From: Aulostomus chinensis
Taxonomy: Eukaryota; Chordata; Actinopteri; Syngnathiformes; Aulostomidae
DNA length: 64,000 bases
Direction: 5' to 3'
Assembly (NCBI GenBank): GCA_037954235.1
Contig: JBBMOA010000010.1
Coordinates: forward strand, 21,428,029-21,492,028
Shown: piece after piece, positions 28,401 to 35,865 of the stretch
How positions within the stretch are numbered: the first letter of the stretch is position 1
Layout: each line of letters opens with the position of its first letter
Program-made: the position numbers and the translations under genes
Notes under the pieces: model-generated
Database searches by the model: none
Seen by the model: the letters and a program-made list of their open reading frames with translations, nothing else
What the model was told of the DNA's origin: nothing

Positions 28401-31400
28401 CTGGGCACAAACGTCCCTGTTGTGCAAATACACACTTCCTAATTTTTTCAAAGCCTCTCTAGCAGAGAGATTTGATTGTTTGGATGCTTCTTTTTGTGCG
28501 TTGGCCAATAAAAGCCCAATTTCTCTCTCGGCTTTGGTTATATACGAAATGATATAAATGATTACTGCATAGGCATCGGTGACAAAGCTAATGTCCATGT
28601 TAGCATTCCAGCACTTCAACAATTTCTTATTATACTGGTTCACCCAGACGTCCTTTACCCCTCTTTTATAGACTACCCTAGTCTTTGTGTGCAGGCGCTT
28701 ATAAGCCAGCTCAAAAATCTCCTGATTAATGCCCAGAGTCTGGAACAAGTGGTCCACGCTAGCGTAGGCCACTTCTCCTGCGTCCGCTTTTTTAACAGCC
28801 TTCTTCACGGCTTTCAAAATGGCGTGTGCCGTCTCCTTATTAATGGGATTCGTGTCTTGAAAACAATTACAGACCGGCACGCTTGTTGACTGAGGATTCT
28901 CTCTGGCCTTCGGATCACAGGTACAGGTTTTAATTTCCGTTTTACAAACAAAAGTTCGTGCCGAAACAACTTTTGGGAAATGGAAGCGACACGTTCCGTG
29001 TTTCAAACAGGATTTTGTGTGTCGCCTTGAGTGGGCTTGAACCGATGCCACGATAGCCGATAACGTGTCATCGTCAGGGTTTAAGTCGCAGGTGACATAT
29101 TGGTCAATAAATGCCACCACCTCCTCATCTGTGTTCTTATCAATTTGGGGAGCCCCCTCAATCCAAAACAGACAGTGGACATGAGGGGAGCCGCGCTGTT
29201 GAAATTCTACCCTATAAAAGTAATCTGTGATTTTGCCAATCGGTTGTGAAGGAGACTTGAGAACCTCATTCAAAAAGCAATGCCACCTGTAGTCAAACAT
29301 CCTCGCGGCTGTCACGGGGTTCCTCCGCAACAGCTCGCACCTGTCTGCCCACTCCAAATCCTCTACCGTCTGCGTTCTGCCCTCCTGCTTCAGGATACTG
29401 GTCAGGAGATTCTGCCAGCGCAGATCAGCAGACGAAAACGAACAGAACCACGTCGGAATCCCCAACTGACGGACGCATGCTAACAGGTCCTTCTGAACCG
29501 ACTGCCAAAAGGCAGGCGTTCCTCGAATGGGCTTCAGAAATCTGAAGCCCTCGTCGACCTGCAACATCTGCTTCAAAGTGTCCTCGTTCATCAGCATCGC
29601 TGCGCTAACCTTCTGGGACTTGTGACCTGCCCTACCCTTACGCCCTGCCACGGAAACTTTGGAGGACACTTGCTCAGTCTCAGACATGTACTGACTGAAA
29701 AAAATGTACTCAACGTTGCCGGAATAGCGGCCATCCGCATGCATAATCCGGTTGTTGAAGTACCGCGTCAGAGTCAACGCTTGCGAGCGCCCGTCGTGAA
29801 ATGTTTTCCTACCCAGAGGAAACAAGACGGGGAAACACTTGGCCTCGTTCGTCTGGTCAGAAAGCAGCCTAACTGGACTATTCCCTTCCGCAGGCGCCAC
29901 GTTGATTATGTCCTCGAAATACTGGTCTAATGCTTCCTGACCAATATCAACAGGCATAAGACAAGTGTCCTGAAACATGCAGTGCTGCTGTCTGTCATGC
30001 AACAGTTCATCTTGAATTATTTCTGTTGAATCATCTATCACGTCGTCTTGACCACCTGACGGAGCTGTCACCGCACCCTCTGAAACGACCTGCTTCTGCT
30101 CACAAGACTCTGCCCCATCTACGACAGCTCCGTCCTCACCGTCAGACTGAACCTCCTCAGTCTCGCCATCGTCCTGGCGACAAAAGTCATTGACCCAATC
30201 CTCATTGAAGTCAATGTCCTTGTAGAAAGGATTATTCCTTTTTAAAAAGTGCAGCGCCTGTCTTACTCGTGTACTATCGACAAACTGATATCGATAATGG
30301 CCTTTGTAGGTCAACTTGCGTTTAAGTTTGACCTGCATCATGGACCCTTCCACGCTAGTCCTAGGCAACACATTGGTTGTCTGCACGACATTGGCCGGAA
30401 CGCATGTTACCGGCCCATGTACTCCGTTCTGCCCCCCTTTGGGCAATGCCAACAGTTTCATGAACGGAATATGCAGTGCAATCAAGTGTTGCTCCAAGCT
30501 ATTTAAGCATCCCAGTTCCGGCGGAATGGGATCTGGTGTCAGGTTGTTGACCCAACACTCAGCTGGAATCTGCCCCTTTGAAATCTTACTGTGACACGTA
30601 TGGCAGATCCAAAGTTCCCCTCTACAAGCTGCCAACCCACAAGGCACAACACAATCACTACCACACCTATGCAAATACGTGTCACTTATGCATCGGTTAG
30701 CAACCGCAACTCTAGCAGAATTTCCAGCGTACATTTCGTAACTACAACCCAGCACCTGAGTTCTGAACAACAACCGATGACAGACACAACAAATGAACTC
30801 AGGGCCATCTCTAACCTTCTCCAAGAATCGTTCCATGACAAAGTTGAAGTCTTGACACTTTTCATATGCGCTTTTCCTACTTAATTGAGCGGTCGCTATC
30901 ACTTTTTGCTTAAAATCACAATCGTCACGATACTTTTGGCGAATTTGTTTATTTGCACCTCTAACTTTTTGTTTATGCAAAATGTTTTGTCTGTACTTGA
31001 TGATACTTGCGGCTCTAACTCTCTGTCTATGCAAAATGTTTTCTCTGTACTTGATGATACTTGCGGCTCTAACTCTCTGTCTATGCAAAATGTTTTCTCT
31101 GTACTTGATGATACTTGCGGCTCTAACTCTCTGTCTATGCAAAATGTTTTGTCTGTACTTGATGATACTTGCGGCTCTAACTCTCTGTCTATGCAAAATG
31201 TTTTGTCTGTACTTGATGATACTTGCGGCTCTAACTCTCTGTCTGTGTTTGACATTTTGTCTGTATTTAATGATACTGCTGGCTTTAAGTTGCTGTCTAT
31301 GGTGGATATTATGTTTATATTTTGCTACACTAGTTGATTTAACGCGATGTCGGTGCTCAACGTCTAGTCTATATTTCAACATACTGGCAGCTTTGCTTTT

Positions 31401-33569
31401 TTCCTTAACTGCCTCTCTGTGCTGGATGTTTTGCTGGTAACTTTTCTTACTCCTTGCTTTACTAATTTCTTTGACACGTTGTTTATGTGCCAATTGCATG
31501 TGATATTTAATATGACTTGTTAATTTTTTCCTTTCCCGACAGATTGCATTTTCAGAATATGTTTGTCTATGTTTCAAGGCATTTTGTTTAGTGAGCAACA
31601 TATTTAATTTTTCGTGTTTCCTTTTCTTTTGCATCAAATATTGTGATCTCCGAGAGGTAACATTAACTTTTCCCTGACTAACATTTTGCACAATGTTATC
31701 GGTGTCAAGACCCTTGTCAGAAACTACAAATGGGAAGTTACATTCTGTAGATTCAATGTCAACATCCTTCATTGTAGTCCTCAAGGTGTAAGTTGGCACA
31801 TCCACAAGTTTACAACAACCATAACACGTCTGTTGTCTAGGCTTAAACACACAGACCACATTCTCAAAATGCCTGTCCAGGATGTTCTCTACATAAATGC
31901 ACTGTGGGGAGAAATGGGCACCAGCACTGCTATACTGAATCCAACGTCCATGAATAAAAGTACAAACACTAACTCCTAACAAATCTGCTGTGACCTGTAT
32001 TTCCACCTCAGTGGCCCAAGTGTTTACATATTTCATCCTGGACTGCTGGAGGTACTGTGACACAGAGGAATACTGTTCTCTCAAAAGAGAGACATATTTC
32101 TGAGCATTTCTCTCCAGCTCTTTACAAACACCTGATCTAATCTTGCGATGGTGCTTCTGAGAGCCACTCACTGCCTGCGAGATGGCTCTGAAGAAGCAGT
32201 TCCCATCAGCAACGATCCTCTCATTCTTACATGGAGGACCGATCAATCCAACTTCTGTTGAGAGTGGAGGATTGACCTTGTCAAAATCAACATTTAACTT
32301 TTGACATAAAGATTTACAAGTATCAACACCAAGAGGACAAAACATCAGCGCACCATTTCTGACAGCTTCAATCATTTCTATGTCTCTATCAAGTGTACTG
32401 TCATCAAGTCTTTGTAATTTATTTGACACGTAGGTGTCAGGAGAAATGTTGCGTTTTATGCCATGGCTACGATGTGGTTCTTCCTGTGACGCAGTACTGA
32501 CAAAACGGGACGATGTCTGGTCAGCAATGTGAGACATTTCCAGATGTGCAGCTACACAATTAACATCCTCAGATATGTGCACAGAGCCATCATGTACCAT
32601 TTGCTCAGTAAAAGTAGGCTGTGTTGTCGCTCTGGATTCAATCGTACAACTGTCTGCAGACACACCAGACGGAACTGGATTTACACTCGGAATCACAAGA
32701 ACACCACACAGTTCAAAAAGTTTCTGGTTTGAACTGAGACTCTCAGCCAAACAGCAGATGTAGTGGTGGAGGTCATCAATGCAAGCAAAATGTAGAACCA
32801 CACTCGTACCACGGCAATGTGACAAGCCACTATAATTACGTGAGTGACTGTCAACAACAGCAAACTGTCCATCCTGATGGATGATGGAAGTGGTGTTGCC
32901 ACACAGTGTCATGAGACATGTGCTGTACTGACTGAAGATCCTGGCCAGTCCATCACGCAGACTGATAAAGACACCAAAGTCAACCAGCTCCCCTTCAGTC
33001 ACACCAACTTCACCTAAGAGTACATCCCCAAAATGGAAGCTGCATATCTGTCCATCAACTTCCAACTGATGTGGCAGATCAGGAACAGATAGCAGATTTG
33101 AGGGATGTCTAAATGAGCCACTGTCACGCAAGAAGGTGTATAACTCATCACCTTCAAACAAGATGCGATCCAGATCACACCGTATCCAGGAGAACACACT
33201 GCTAAGTGTGTGTTTGGCTAAGCTGACCAAAGCAATAGCCATACACTGTAGTCCTCCGTATCTGAACTGCTCATGTCCCTGATGAAATGAGCCCTTCACA
33301 CGTTTAAGTAGCCTAATCCCTCTACTATTCGGAGCTACCAGTGCCACATCATTGCTGTTGGAATCTGCATTTGCCACTTTAACATCATGCAACGTAATGA
33401 AGTCAGACTTAGCTTTGGTGTGCGTGGTCTGCGTTGGTTCCTGGACAGTTGATTCCGTCAGCAAGGCAGGGCGAGCTGCGGCAACCTCCGTCCTGGGACC
33501 CTCAGGCACCACGGCAGCAGTCAGTGGCACCGCAGACTCCTCCAGGCACACCTTGGCTGCCACCTCCAC
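25407..33569 (-). CDS. Helentron polyprotein, large last exon: tegument-like protease, OTU, Rep, PIF1-like helicase, AP-endonuclease
   Basis: One frame of 2,720 codons ending in TGA at 25409-25407. It opens just after a TTCTATCAG acceptor, so the first codon (GTG) is better read as an internal Val than as a start. Residues counted within this exon: tegument-DUB-like domain about 95-265 (Gln108, Cys109, Asp240-Ser-His242); OTU domain about 446-575 (DGNC at 455-458, His567); basic 18-residue repeats about 690-890; a Cys/His-rich segment about 910-1000; Rep with HVH near 1462 and YIISYITK near 1670; helicase with GGAGTGKS near 2034, DEISMVD, GDFYQLPP and HKVQGLT; C-terminal Exo_endo_phos domain about 2474-2685 (TETWL, IYRPP, GDFN, IDHVYV, SDHEG). 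The family role is replicative nicking, strand transfer and unwinding during rolling-circle transposition. All principal motifs are present and unbroken, which is unusual for an old genomic copy. Confidence 0.93.
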   Translation of the reverse strand: MEVAAKVCLEESAVPLTAAVVPEGPRTEVAAARPALLTESTVQEPTQTTHTKAKSDFITLHDVKVANADSNSNDVALVAPNSRGIRLLKRVKGSFHQGHEQFRYGGLQCMAIALVSLAKHTLSSVFSWIRCDLDRILFEGDELYTFLRDSGSFRHPSNLLSVPDLPHQLEVDGQICSFHFGDVLLGEVGVTEGELVDFGVFISLRDGLARIFSQYSTCLMTLCGNTTSIIHQDGQFAVVDSHSRNYSGLSHCRGTSVVLHFACIDDLHHYICCLAESLSSNQKLFELCGVLVIPSVNPVPSGVSADSCTIESRATTQPTFTEQMVHDGSVHISEDVNCVAAHLEMSHIADQTSSRFVSTASQEEPHRSHGIKRNISPDTYVSNKLQRLDDSTLDRDIEMIEAVRNGALMFCPLGVDTCKSLCQKLNVDFDKVNPPLSTEVGLIGPPCKNERIVADGNCFFRAISQAVSGSQKHHRKIRSGVCKELERNAQKYVSLLREQYSSVSQYLQQSRMKYVNTWATEVEIQVTADLLGVSVCTFIHGRWIQYSSAGAHFSPQCIYVENILDRHFENVVCVFKPRQQTCYGCCKLVDVPTYTLRTTMKDVDIESTECNFPFVVSDKGLDTDNIVQNVSQGKVNVTSRRSQYLMQKKRKHEKLNMLLTKQNALKHRQTYSENAICRERKKLTSHIKYHMQLAHKQRVKEISKARSKKSYQQNIQHREAVKEKSKAASMLKYRLDVEHRHRVKSTSVAKYKHNIHHRQQLKASSIIKYRQNVKHRQRVRAASIIKYRQNILHRQRVRAASIIKYRQNILHRQRVRAASIIKYRENILHRQRVRAASIIKYRENILHRQRVRAASIIKYRQNILHKQKVRGANKQIRQKYRDDCDFKQKVIATAQLSRKSAYEKCQDFNFVMERFLEKVRDGPEFICCVCHRLLFRTQVLGCSYEMYAGNSARVAVANRCISDTYLHRCGSDCVVPCGLAACRGELWICHTCHSKISKGQIPAECWVNNLTPDPIPPELGCLNSLEQHLIALHIPFMKLLALPKGGQNGVHGPVTCVPANVVQTTNVLPRTSVEGSMMQVKLKRKLTYKGHYRYQFVDSTRVRQALHFLKRNNPFYKDIDFNEDWVNDFCRQDDGETEEVQSDGEDGAVVDGAESCEQKQVVSEGAVTAPSGGQDDVIDDSTEIIQDELLHDRQQHCMFQDTCLMPVDIGQEALDQYFEDIINVAPAEGNSPVRLLSDQTNEAKCFPVLFPLGRKTFHDGRSQALTLTRYFNNRIMHADGRYSGNVEYIFFSQYMSETEQVSSKVSVAGRKGRAGHKSQKVSAAMLMNEDTLKQMLQVDEGFRFLKPIRGTPAFWQSVQKDLLACVRQLGIPTWFCSFSSADLRWQNLLTSILKQEGRTQTVEDLEWADRCELLRRNPVTAARMFDYRWHCFLNEVLKSPSQPIGKITDYFYRVEFQQRGSPHVHCLFWIEGAPQIDKNTDEEVVAFIDQYVTCDLNPDDDTLSAIVASVQAHSRRHTKSCLKHGTCRFHFPKVVSARTFVCKTEIKTCTCDPKARENPQSTSVPVCNCFQDTNPINKETAHAILKAVKKAVKKADAGEVAYASVDHLFQTLGINQEIFELAYKRLHTKTRVVYKRGVKDVWVNQYNKKLLKCWNANMDISFVTDAYAVIIYIISYITKAEREIGLLLANAQKEASKQSNLSAREALKKLGSVYLHNRDVCAQESVYRLTNMHLRECSRKVVFVPTGANVVRMSLPLSVLRQKAACGDMRSEDMWMPNIVDRYRSRPDDQVFDDMCMATFASEYRLLSKNEKPKNMIQLKNGLGFILRRTRSQFAVVRYMRFDLEKQEEAHYQSLLQMYLHYRIDADLKPEGFHLFSQFYKDGEVRFRDGSMKSVQSVVDENRARFEVDCPELDHAEEIAQQGQVDEDVWGELCPELEAERIECLEEMKEQRQGENADEHLADALQNVPDLAAAKPKTDVFLERNRSILPRSDGLALVRSLNETQMAVFNKVRQWCLQKAMGKNPEPLHVFLTGGAGTGKSHLIRAIQYEAGRLLATLCHQPDSISVLLMASTGIAAYTLNAATIHHSLSIGTHSSLPYTPLGEDKLNSLRATFRDLQIVIIDEISMVDHNLLAYVHGRLRQLKQTGDFSPFGNVSVIAVGDFYQLPPVKGKPLYAGQVGVDLWCHFSVVELTTVVRQKDSSFAEMLNRLRVRSKKTPMLDGDVQILKSRETGEDSSALHIFTTNVQVEEFNLNQLFRTCPDYVEIDAKDFTPNRKTGKLEPGIISKGQGTCLESKLCLAKNARVMLCRNVDVQDGLVNGACGTVTYIEFGPDPTFPLRIYVKFDDDNIGRQRRTERPHAAVEYRHSTAIEPDREKTRKRGCVRVQFPLRLAWACTVHKVQGLTVDQAVVSLKKVFAPGQAYVALSRVRALSGLIIKDFEEKAIYCKDTIKEAMASMPPFLIEQPSSNTRFAVYLMNVQSLSRHLLDLVSCTQHLQLNCIAVTETWLTAQSSLDCVQISGYDFHSRPRSLCYSAADPTFSKFQQLERGGVGLYSLAHSDVDILQVPDFNLECLVCLHKKLSISLAVIYRPPAYPNLLFKGNVGRLLDWLTPTSNTVVVMGDFNENILKGSSICKFMEEKGFTQHVTQETTEKGTLIDHVYVKTSQYDVECAVWPAYFSDHEGILCRFSVSDDQGELDDLASLFSLDDFEDFQGDSDHQDD
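30979..31248 (-). repeat. coding minisatellite, five near-identical 54-bp units
   Basis: Units start at 30979, 31033, 31087, 31141 and 31195 and differ only at single bases. Each encodes 18 residues of the form KYR(Q/E)NILHRQRVRAASII within the large exon. Diverged copies flank the array (KYRLDVEHRHRVKSTSVA, KYKHNIHHRQQLKASSII), making about eleven units in all. The repeats are strongly basic and probably helical. Confidence 0.9.
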
Positions 33570-33680
33570 CTGATAGAAGATGAAAAGAGAATGTTAAATG
33601 TGAATGAAGTAGGAGAGGAAATGTTGGTGATTTGAATGAGCCACAAGAAGTAAACTGTATGTAATTAAAGCAAGGCTAAC

Positions 33681-33746
33681 CTGCTGCGCTGCTGGACGGG
33701 GCTTGGAGGCGGACACGTTCAGACGGGCAGGTGGTGTTGCCAGCAC
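33681..33746 (-). CDS. Helentron gene, coding exon just before the large last exon
   Basis: This 66-nt exon (22 codons, Val-Leu-Ala-Thr to Ala-Ala-Gln-Gln) lies between a pyrimidine-rich acceptor ending TTTATGTAG and a GTTAGC donor. Both borders are phase 0, so it joins the next exon without disturbing its frame. The content is Pro/Ala/Lys-rich linker with no recognised domain. The donor has T at +3, weaker than most in this gene, so this border is less certain than those further upstream. Intronic sequence on either side contains stops. Confidence 0.55.
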
Positions 33747-33857
33747 CTACATAAAGAGAAGGAGAGTAAGTACAAAAGAAGTGGATTTATAGGTTTAAGT
33801 AAAAATGCAGGTATAAGTTATATTGCAGTTATTGGAAGAAAAGATCCAAACACCAAC

Positions 33858-33926
33858 CTGTCGCTTTCCTCCTTTGGGCTTTGAGGCAACACGTCGGCGC
33901 TGGCGCTTCCCGTGCCCAGGGGAAGG
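33858..33926 (-). CDS. Helentron gene, basic linker exon
   Basis: A 69-nt exon (23 codons) flanked by a strong pyrimidine-rich acceptor (TTCCTTCAG) and a GTTGGT donor, phase 0 at both ends. The peptide is very basic, with clusters such as GKRQRRR and KPKGGKR, resembling a bipartite nuclear localisation signal. That would suit a transposase that must act on chromosomal DNA, but the targeting role is inference. The atypical donor (T at +3) is shared with the next exon, so the two weak donors should be checked together. Confidence 0.55.
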
Positions 33927-34007
33927 CTGAAGGAAAGAGAATTTTTTTCAGAACATCTGATATGCATGTAGGCTTGAAACAGTACATGTAATGAGTGGTA
34001 TAGTTAC

Positions 34008-34142
34008 CTGGCCAGCTGGTGGAACAGCAGTGCAGCCGGAGCCAGAAGAAGGTGAAACCTTCTCCATGGCATCCAGCATGTCACTGCTGAACCACACCGG
34101 GTTGGACGGGATGGGAGACTGTTGGGCCGGAGGTGTACCAGT
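34008..34142 (-). CDS. Helentron gene, coding exon with PVWFSSDMLDAME segment
   Basis: A 135-nt exon (45 codons) between an acceptor ending TTGAAAG and a GTAACT donor, phase 0 on both sides. The translation runs from Thr-Gly-Thr-Pro-Pro to Pro-Pro-Ala-Gly-Gln. The ends are Ser/Pro/Gly-rich and probably flexible; the middle has a compact motif, PVWFSSDMLDAMEKV, of amphipathic appearance. I do not recognise a domain. An alternative in-frame acceptor (CAACAG) lies 24 nt into the exon, so the first eight codons are less secure. Confidence 0.6.
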
Positions 34143-34253
34143 CTTTCAAACACAAAGCAAAGAGGGGAAAGAGGACATATGTTAGATGTTGTTCATGTGA
34201 CAGAAGCGTTTAAGAAATGTGCATTTGGATCATGTAGTGGTGAAATACATTAC

Positions 34254-34469
34254 CATGCATGCCCGTCCAACGACGGTCCACTCCCGGGGGTCACGACGAC
34301 GAGGCACAGGAACGTGTCCCGTCACGATCACCCTGGGAGACACCCTGACACGTGGCGATGTGCGGGGTGACACGGTGGGCTGTGGTGGAGGGGGGGCGAG
34401 CTGACGGACCGCGGCGTTCCACAGCAGATCCACCACAACCGGCATGCCATCGGAGTCGCTGAGGTGAAC
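34254..34469 (-). CDS. Helentron gene, SGNH esterase C-terminal exon (catalytic His)
   Basis: A 216-nt exon (72 codons) flanked by an acceptor ending GTCTTTCAG and a GTAATG donor. It begins Val-His-Leu-Ser, which with the preceding exon's Cys-His-Asp-Gly completes the D-x-x-H block V of SGNH hydrolases (Asp213 and His216 of the predicted full protein). After the helix-like VVVDLLWNAAVRQL the sequence becomes Pro- and Arg-rich (SPRTSPRVRVSPRV) and then REWTVVGRACM. Splitting the catalytic dyad across an intron is a notable detail and supports the splice model, since neither half alone makes the motif. Confidence 0.7.
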
Positions 34470-34582
34470 CTGAAAGACATAAAAACAAAGTAGACTTTAA
34501 TGGCGTCGGGTAACATAGCATGGAACAAGAGGGAAGGTAGAGCATTTAACATATGTAAGGGATGACATTATGCTGTACTTAC

Positions 34583-34650
34583 ACCGTCGTGGCACCACAG
34601 CTCCAACCGATGGACTGGGAGGTGCTCCGCCATAGACACGTATGGGATAC
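34583..34650 (-). CDS. Helentron gene, SGNH esterase exon (catalytic Asp)
   Basis: A 68-nt exon between a CATCTTCCAG acceptor and a consensus GTAAGT donor. It starts in phase 1, completing a Gly codon begun by the upstream exon, and ends in phase 0. The peptide IPYVSMAEHLPVHRLELWCHDG ends with the catalytic Asp of the D-x-x-H block. The donor is the strongest of the coding introns. Confidence 0.7.
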
Positions 34651-34761
34651 CTGGAAGATGTGGACGGCATAAATATCTATGGTAATGGTGTAATGTGCAT
34701 TAAATAATAAAACGTCAAAATATGAATGTGACGTAACAAGGAGACGTGATGAGTGACATAC

Positions 34762-34855
34762 CCATGCGCGCTGTGACACGGCGGTATTCCTGACGTAGCA
34801 GGTCCTGCAAGGCCGGATCGATGGTTAAGCGTGGAGGGAAATCCATCACTAACAC
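34762..34855 (-). CDS. Helentron gene, SGNH esterase middle exon
   Basis: A 94-nt exon between a CCTTCAAG acceptor and a GTATGT donor, entering in phase 0 and leaving in phase 1. The translation begins VLVMDFPPRL and ends RRVTARM plus the first base of a Gly codon. It continues the alpha/beta pattern of an SGNH domain, a strand (VLVMDF) followed by a helix (PALQDLLRQEYRRV), between block III in the previous exon and block V in the next. The phases match both neighbours without a stop. Confidence 0.68.
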
Positions 34856-34974
34856 CTTGAAGGGTGAAAGGAAACAAATGTCATTTATGACTGTAAACAA
34901 TGACAGAACTAAAAAGTGTGACTGTGTAGGAGGGAAGACATAATAGCAACAGTATATAACAAACAGAAGCTCAC

Positions 34975-35247
34975 CATCGGCCAGAGGCTGCTGACAGTGG
35001 TCAGGAGAGCACGGAAGTCCAACGCTGCCTCACCAACAGTCCTGCTGGCTGTGAGGTTGTTGCTGGGGGCCCCCACGCACACCAAATCCGGGGTCCAGGG
35101 GAGGGTAGCGTGCATGACCTCGGTCCTGAGGTCAGAGGCGGCTCCACCTGGAATGGATAAGAAGCCAAAAGTGAGAGAACCCTGCGGCATACTCACGAAC
35201 CCGTCGACGATGGCGCGCAGGTGGGAGTCTCCGAGGACAAACACCAT
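34975..35247 (-). CDS. Helentron gene, SGNH (GDSL-like) hydrolase N-terminal exon
   Basis: A 273-nt exon (91 codons) between an acceptor ending TTCTGTGACAG and a GTGAGC donor, phase 0 at both ends. It carries three of the four SGNH blocks: block I VLGDSHLR (Ser77 of the predicted protein), block II PGGAASDLR (Gly near 103-104) and block III VGAPSNNL (Asn132/133). The fourth block is in the downstream exons. The SGNH family comprises esterases, lipases and acylhydrolases; the substrate cannot be read from the sequence. Esterase domains of this fold are known in ORF1 of CR1-type retrotransposons, so mobile elements have recruited them before. The exon starts with ATG directly after the acceptor, so a transcript beginning here could also initiate at this codon. 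Confidence 0.72.
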
Positions 35248-35325
35248 CTGTCACAGAAGCACATGTTTAGAACACACAGCAAGCATGAGATGTATGCAAT
35301 GATGTAGAATGAGAAATATTGGTAC

Positions 35326-35429
35326 CTTCTGGCCAGGGGTCTGAGCAGGAGTGACTAACTTCACGGAGTGGTTGGTGTAGAGTGAAGTTTGCCATCTCCG
35401 CACACGATGGCGGCGTCCGGTACCGCGCC
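35326..35429 (-). CDS. Helentron gene, second coding exon
   Basis: A 104-nt exon with acceptor CATCCTAACAG and donor GTACCA, entering in phase 1 and leaving in phase 0. It encodes a basic stretch (RGTGRRHRVRRWQ) followed by TSLYTNHSVKLVTPAQTPGQK. No domain is recognised; the Arg-rich run could bind nucleic acid or serve in nuclear import. Its phase joins the ATG-bearing exon upstream and the SGNH exon downstream. Confidence 0.6.
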
Positions 35430-35539
35430 CTGTTAGGATGGAGATGATGTAAGAATGCGAGGCAATGGAAGACATGTATTTTTTGTAGCACATTTTAGAG
35501 TGGCAGGAGTGGGGTTGTTCAAGACCAGTTAATACATAC

Positions 35540-35642
35540 GAGCGACAAACTCGGGGACAGGTGGCCCAGGGGTCCAAGGCTGCTTCTCCGCCATCCTCCG
35601 CTTGGCCGCCTGGGCAAGCCGGTGGGACTTGGAACGGGGCAT
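35540..35642 (-). CDS. Helentron gene, first coding exon with probable start ATG
   Basis: A 103-nt exon after a CTTCTCTTCTGTAG acceptor, ending at a GTATGT donor in phase 1. It opens with ATG directly at the acceptor: MPRSKSHRLAQAAKRRMAE, then a Pro-rich PWTPGPPVPEF segment. The basic N-terminus (KSHRLAQAAKRR) is plausible for a nuclear protein. I chose this start because it is the first ATG from which every downstream exon can be read through in phase to the stop at 25407, for about 3,096 residues in total. Confidence 0.6.
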
Positions 35643-35834
35643 CTACAGAAGAGAAGTGTGCATTAAGTAAGCATTCACAGACAAAGTGCACAGGTATAGA
35701 ATGGTAGTTGTACTCACAAACAGGAGGGACGTGATCTTCAGAAGTGGGTGAATTAAAGAAGAAGTGCAACTTACCTTGGTTTTGGGAGATGAGCAACCAG
35801 TAAATGTAGAGTAAATGAGTGAGTGAGTGAGTGA

Positions 35835-35865
<31 letters not shown>

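Noticed and set aside
30979..31248. CRISPR-like array
   Set aside because: The repeats are contiguous with no unique spacers and lie in a eukaryotic transposon coding exon.
30882..31440. Plus-strand frames of about 150 residues with repeated hydrophobic units
   Set aside because: Antisense shadows of the 54-bp coding repeat in the Helentron exon.
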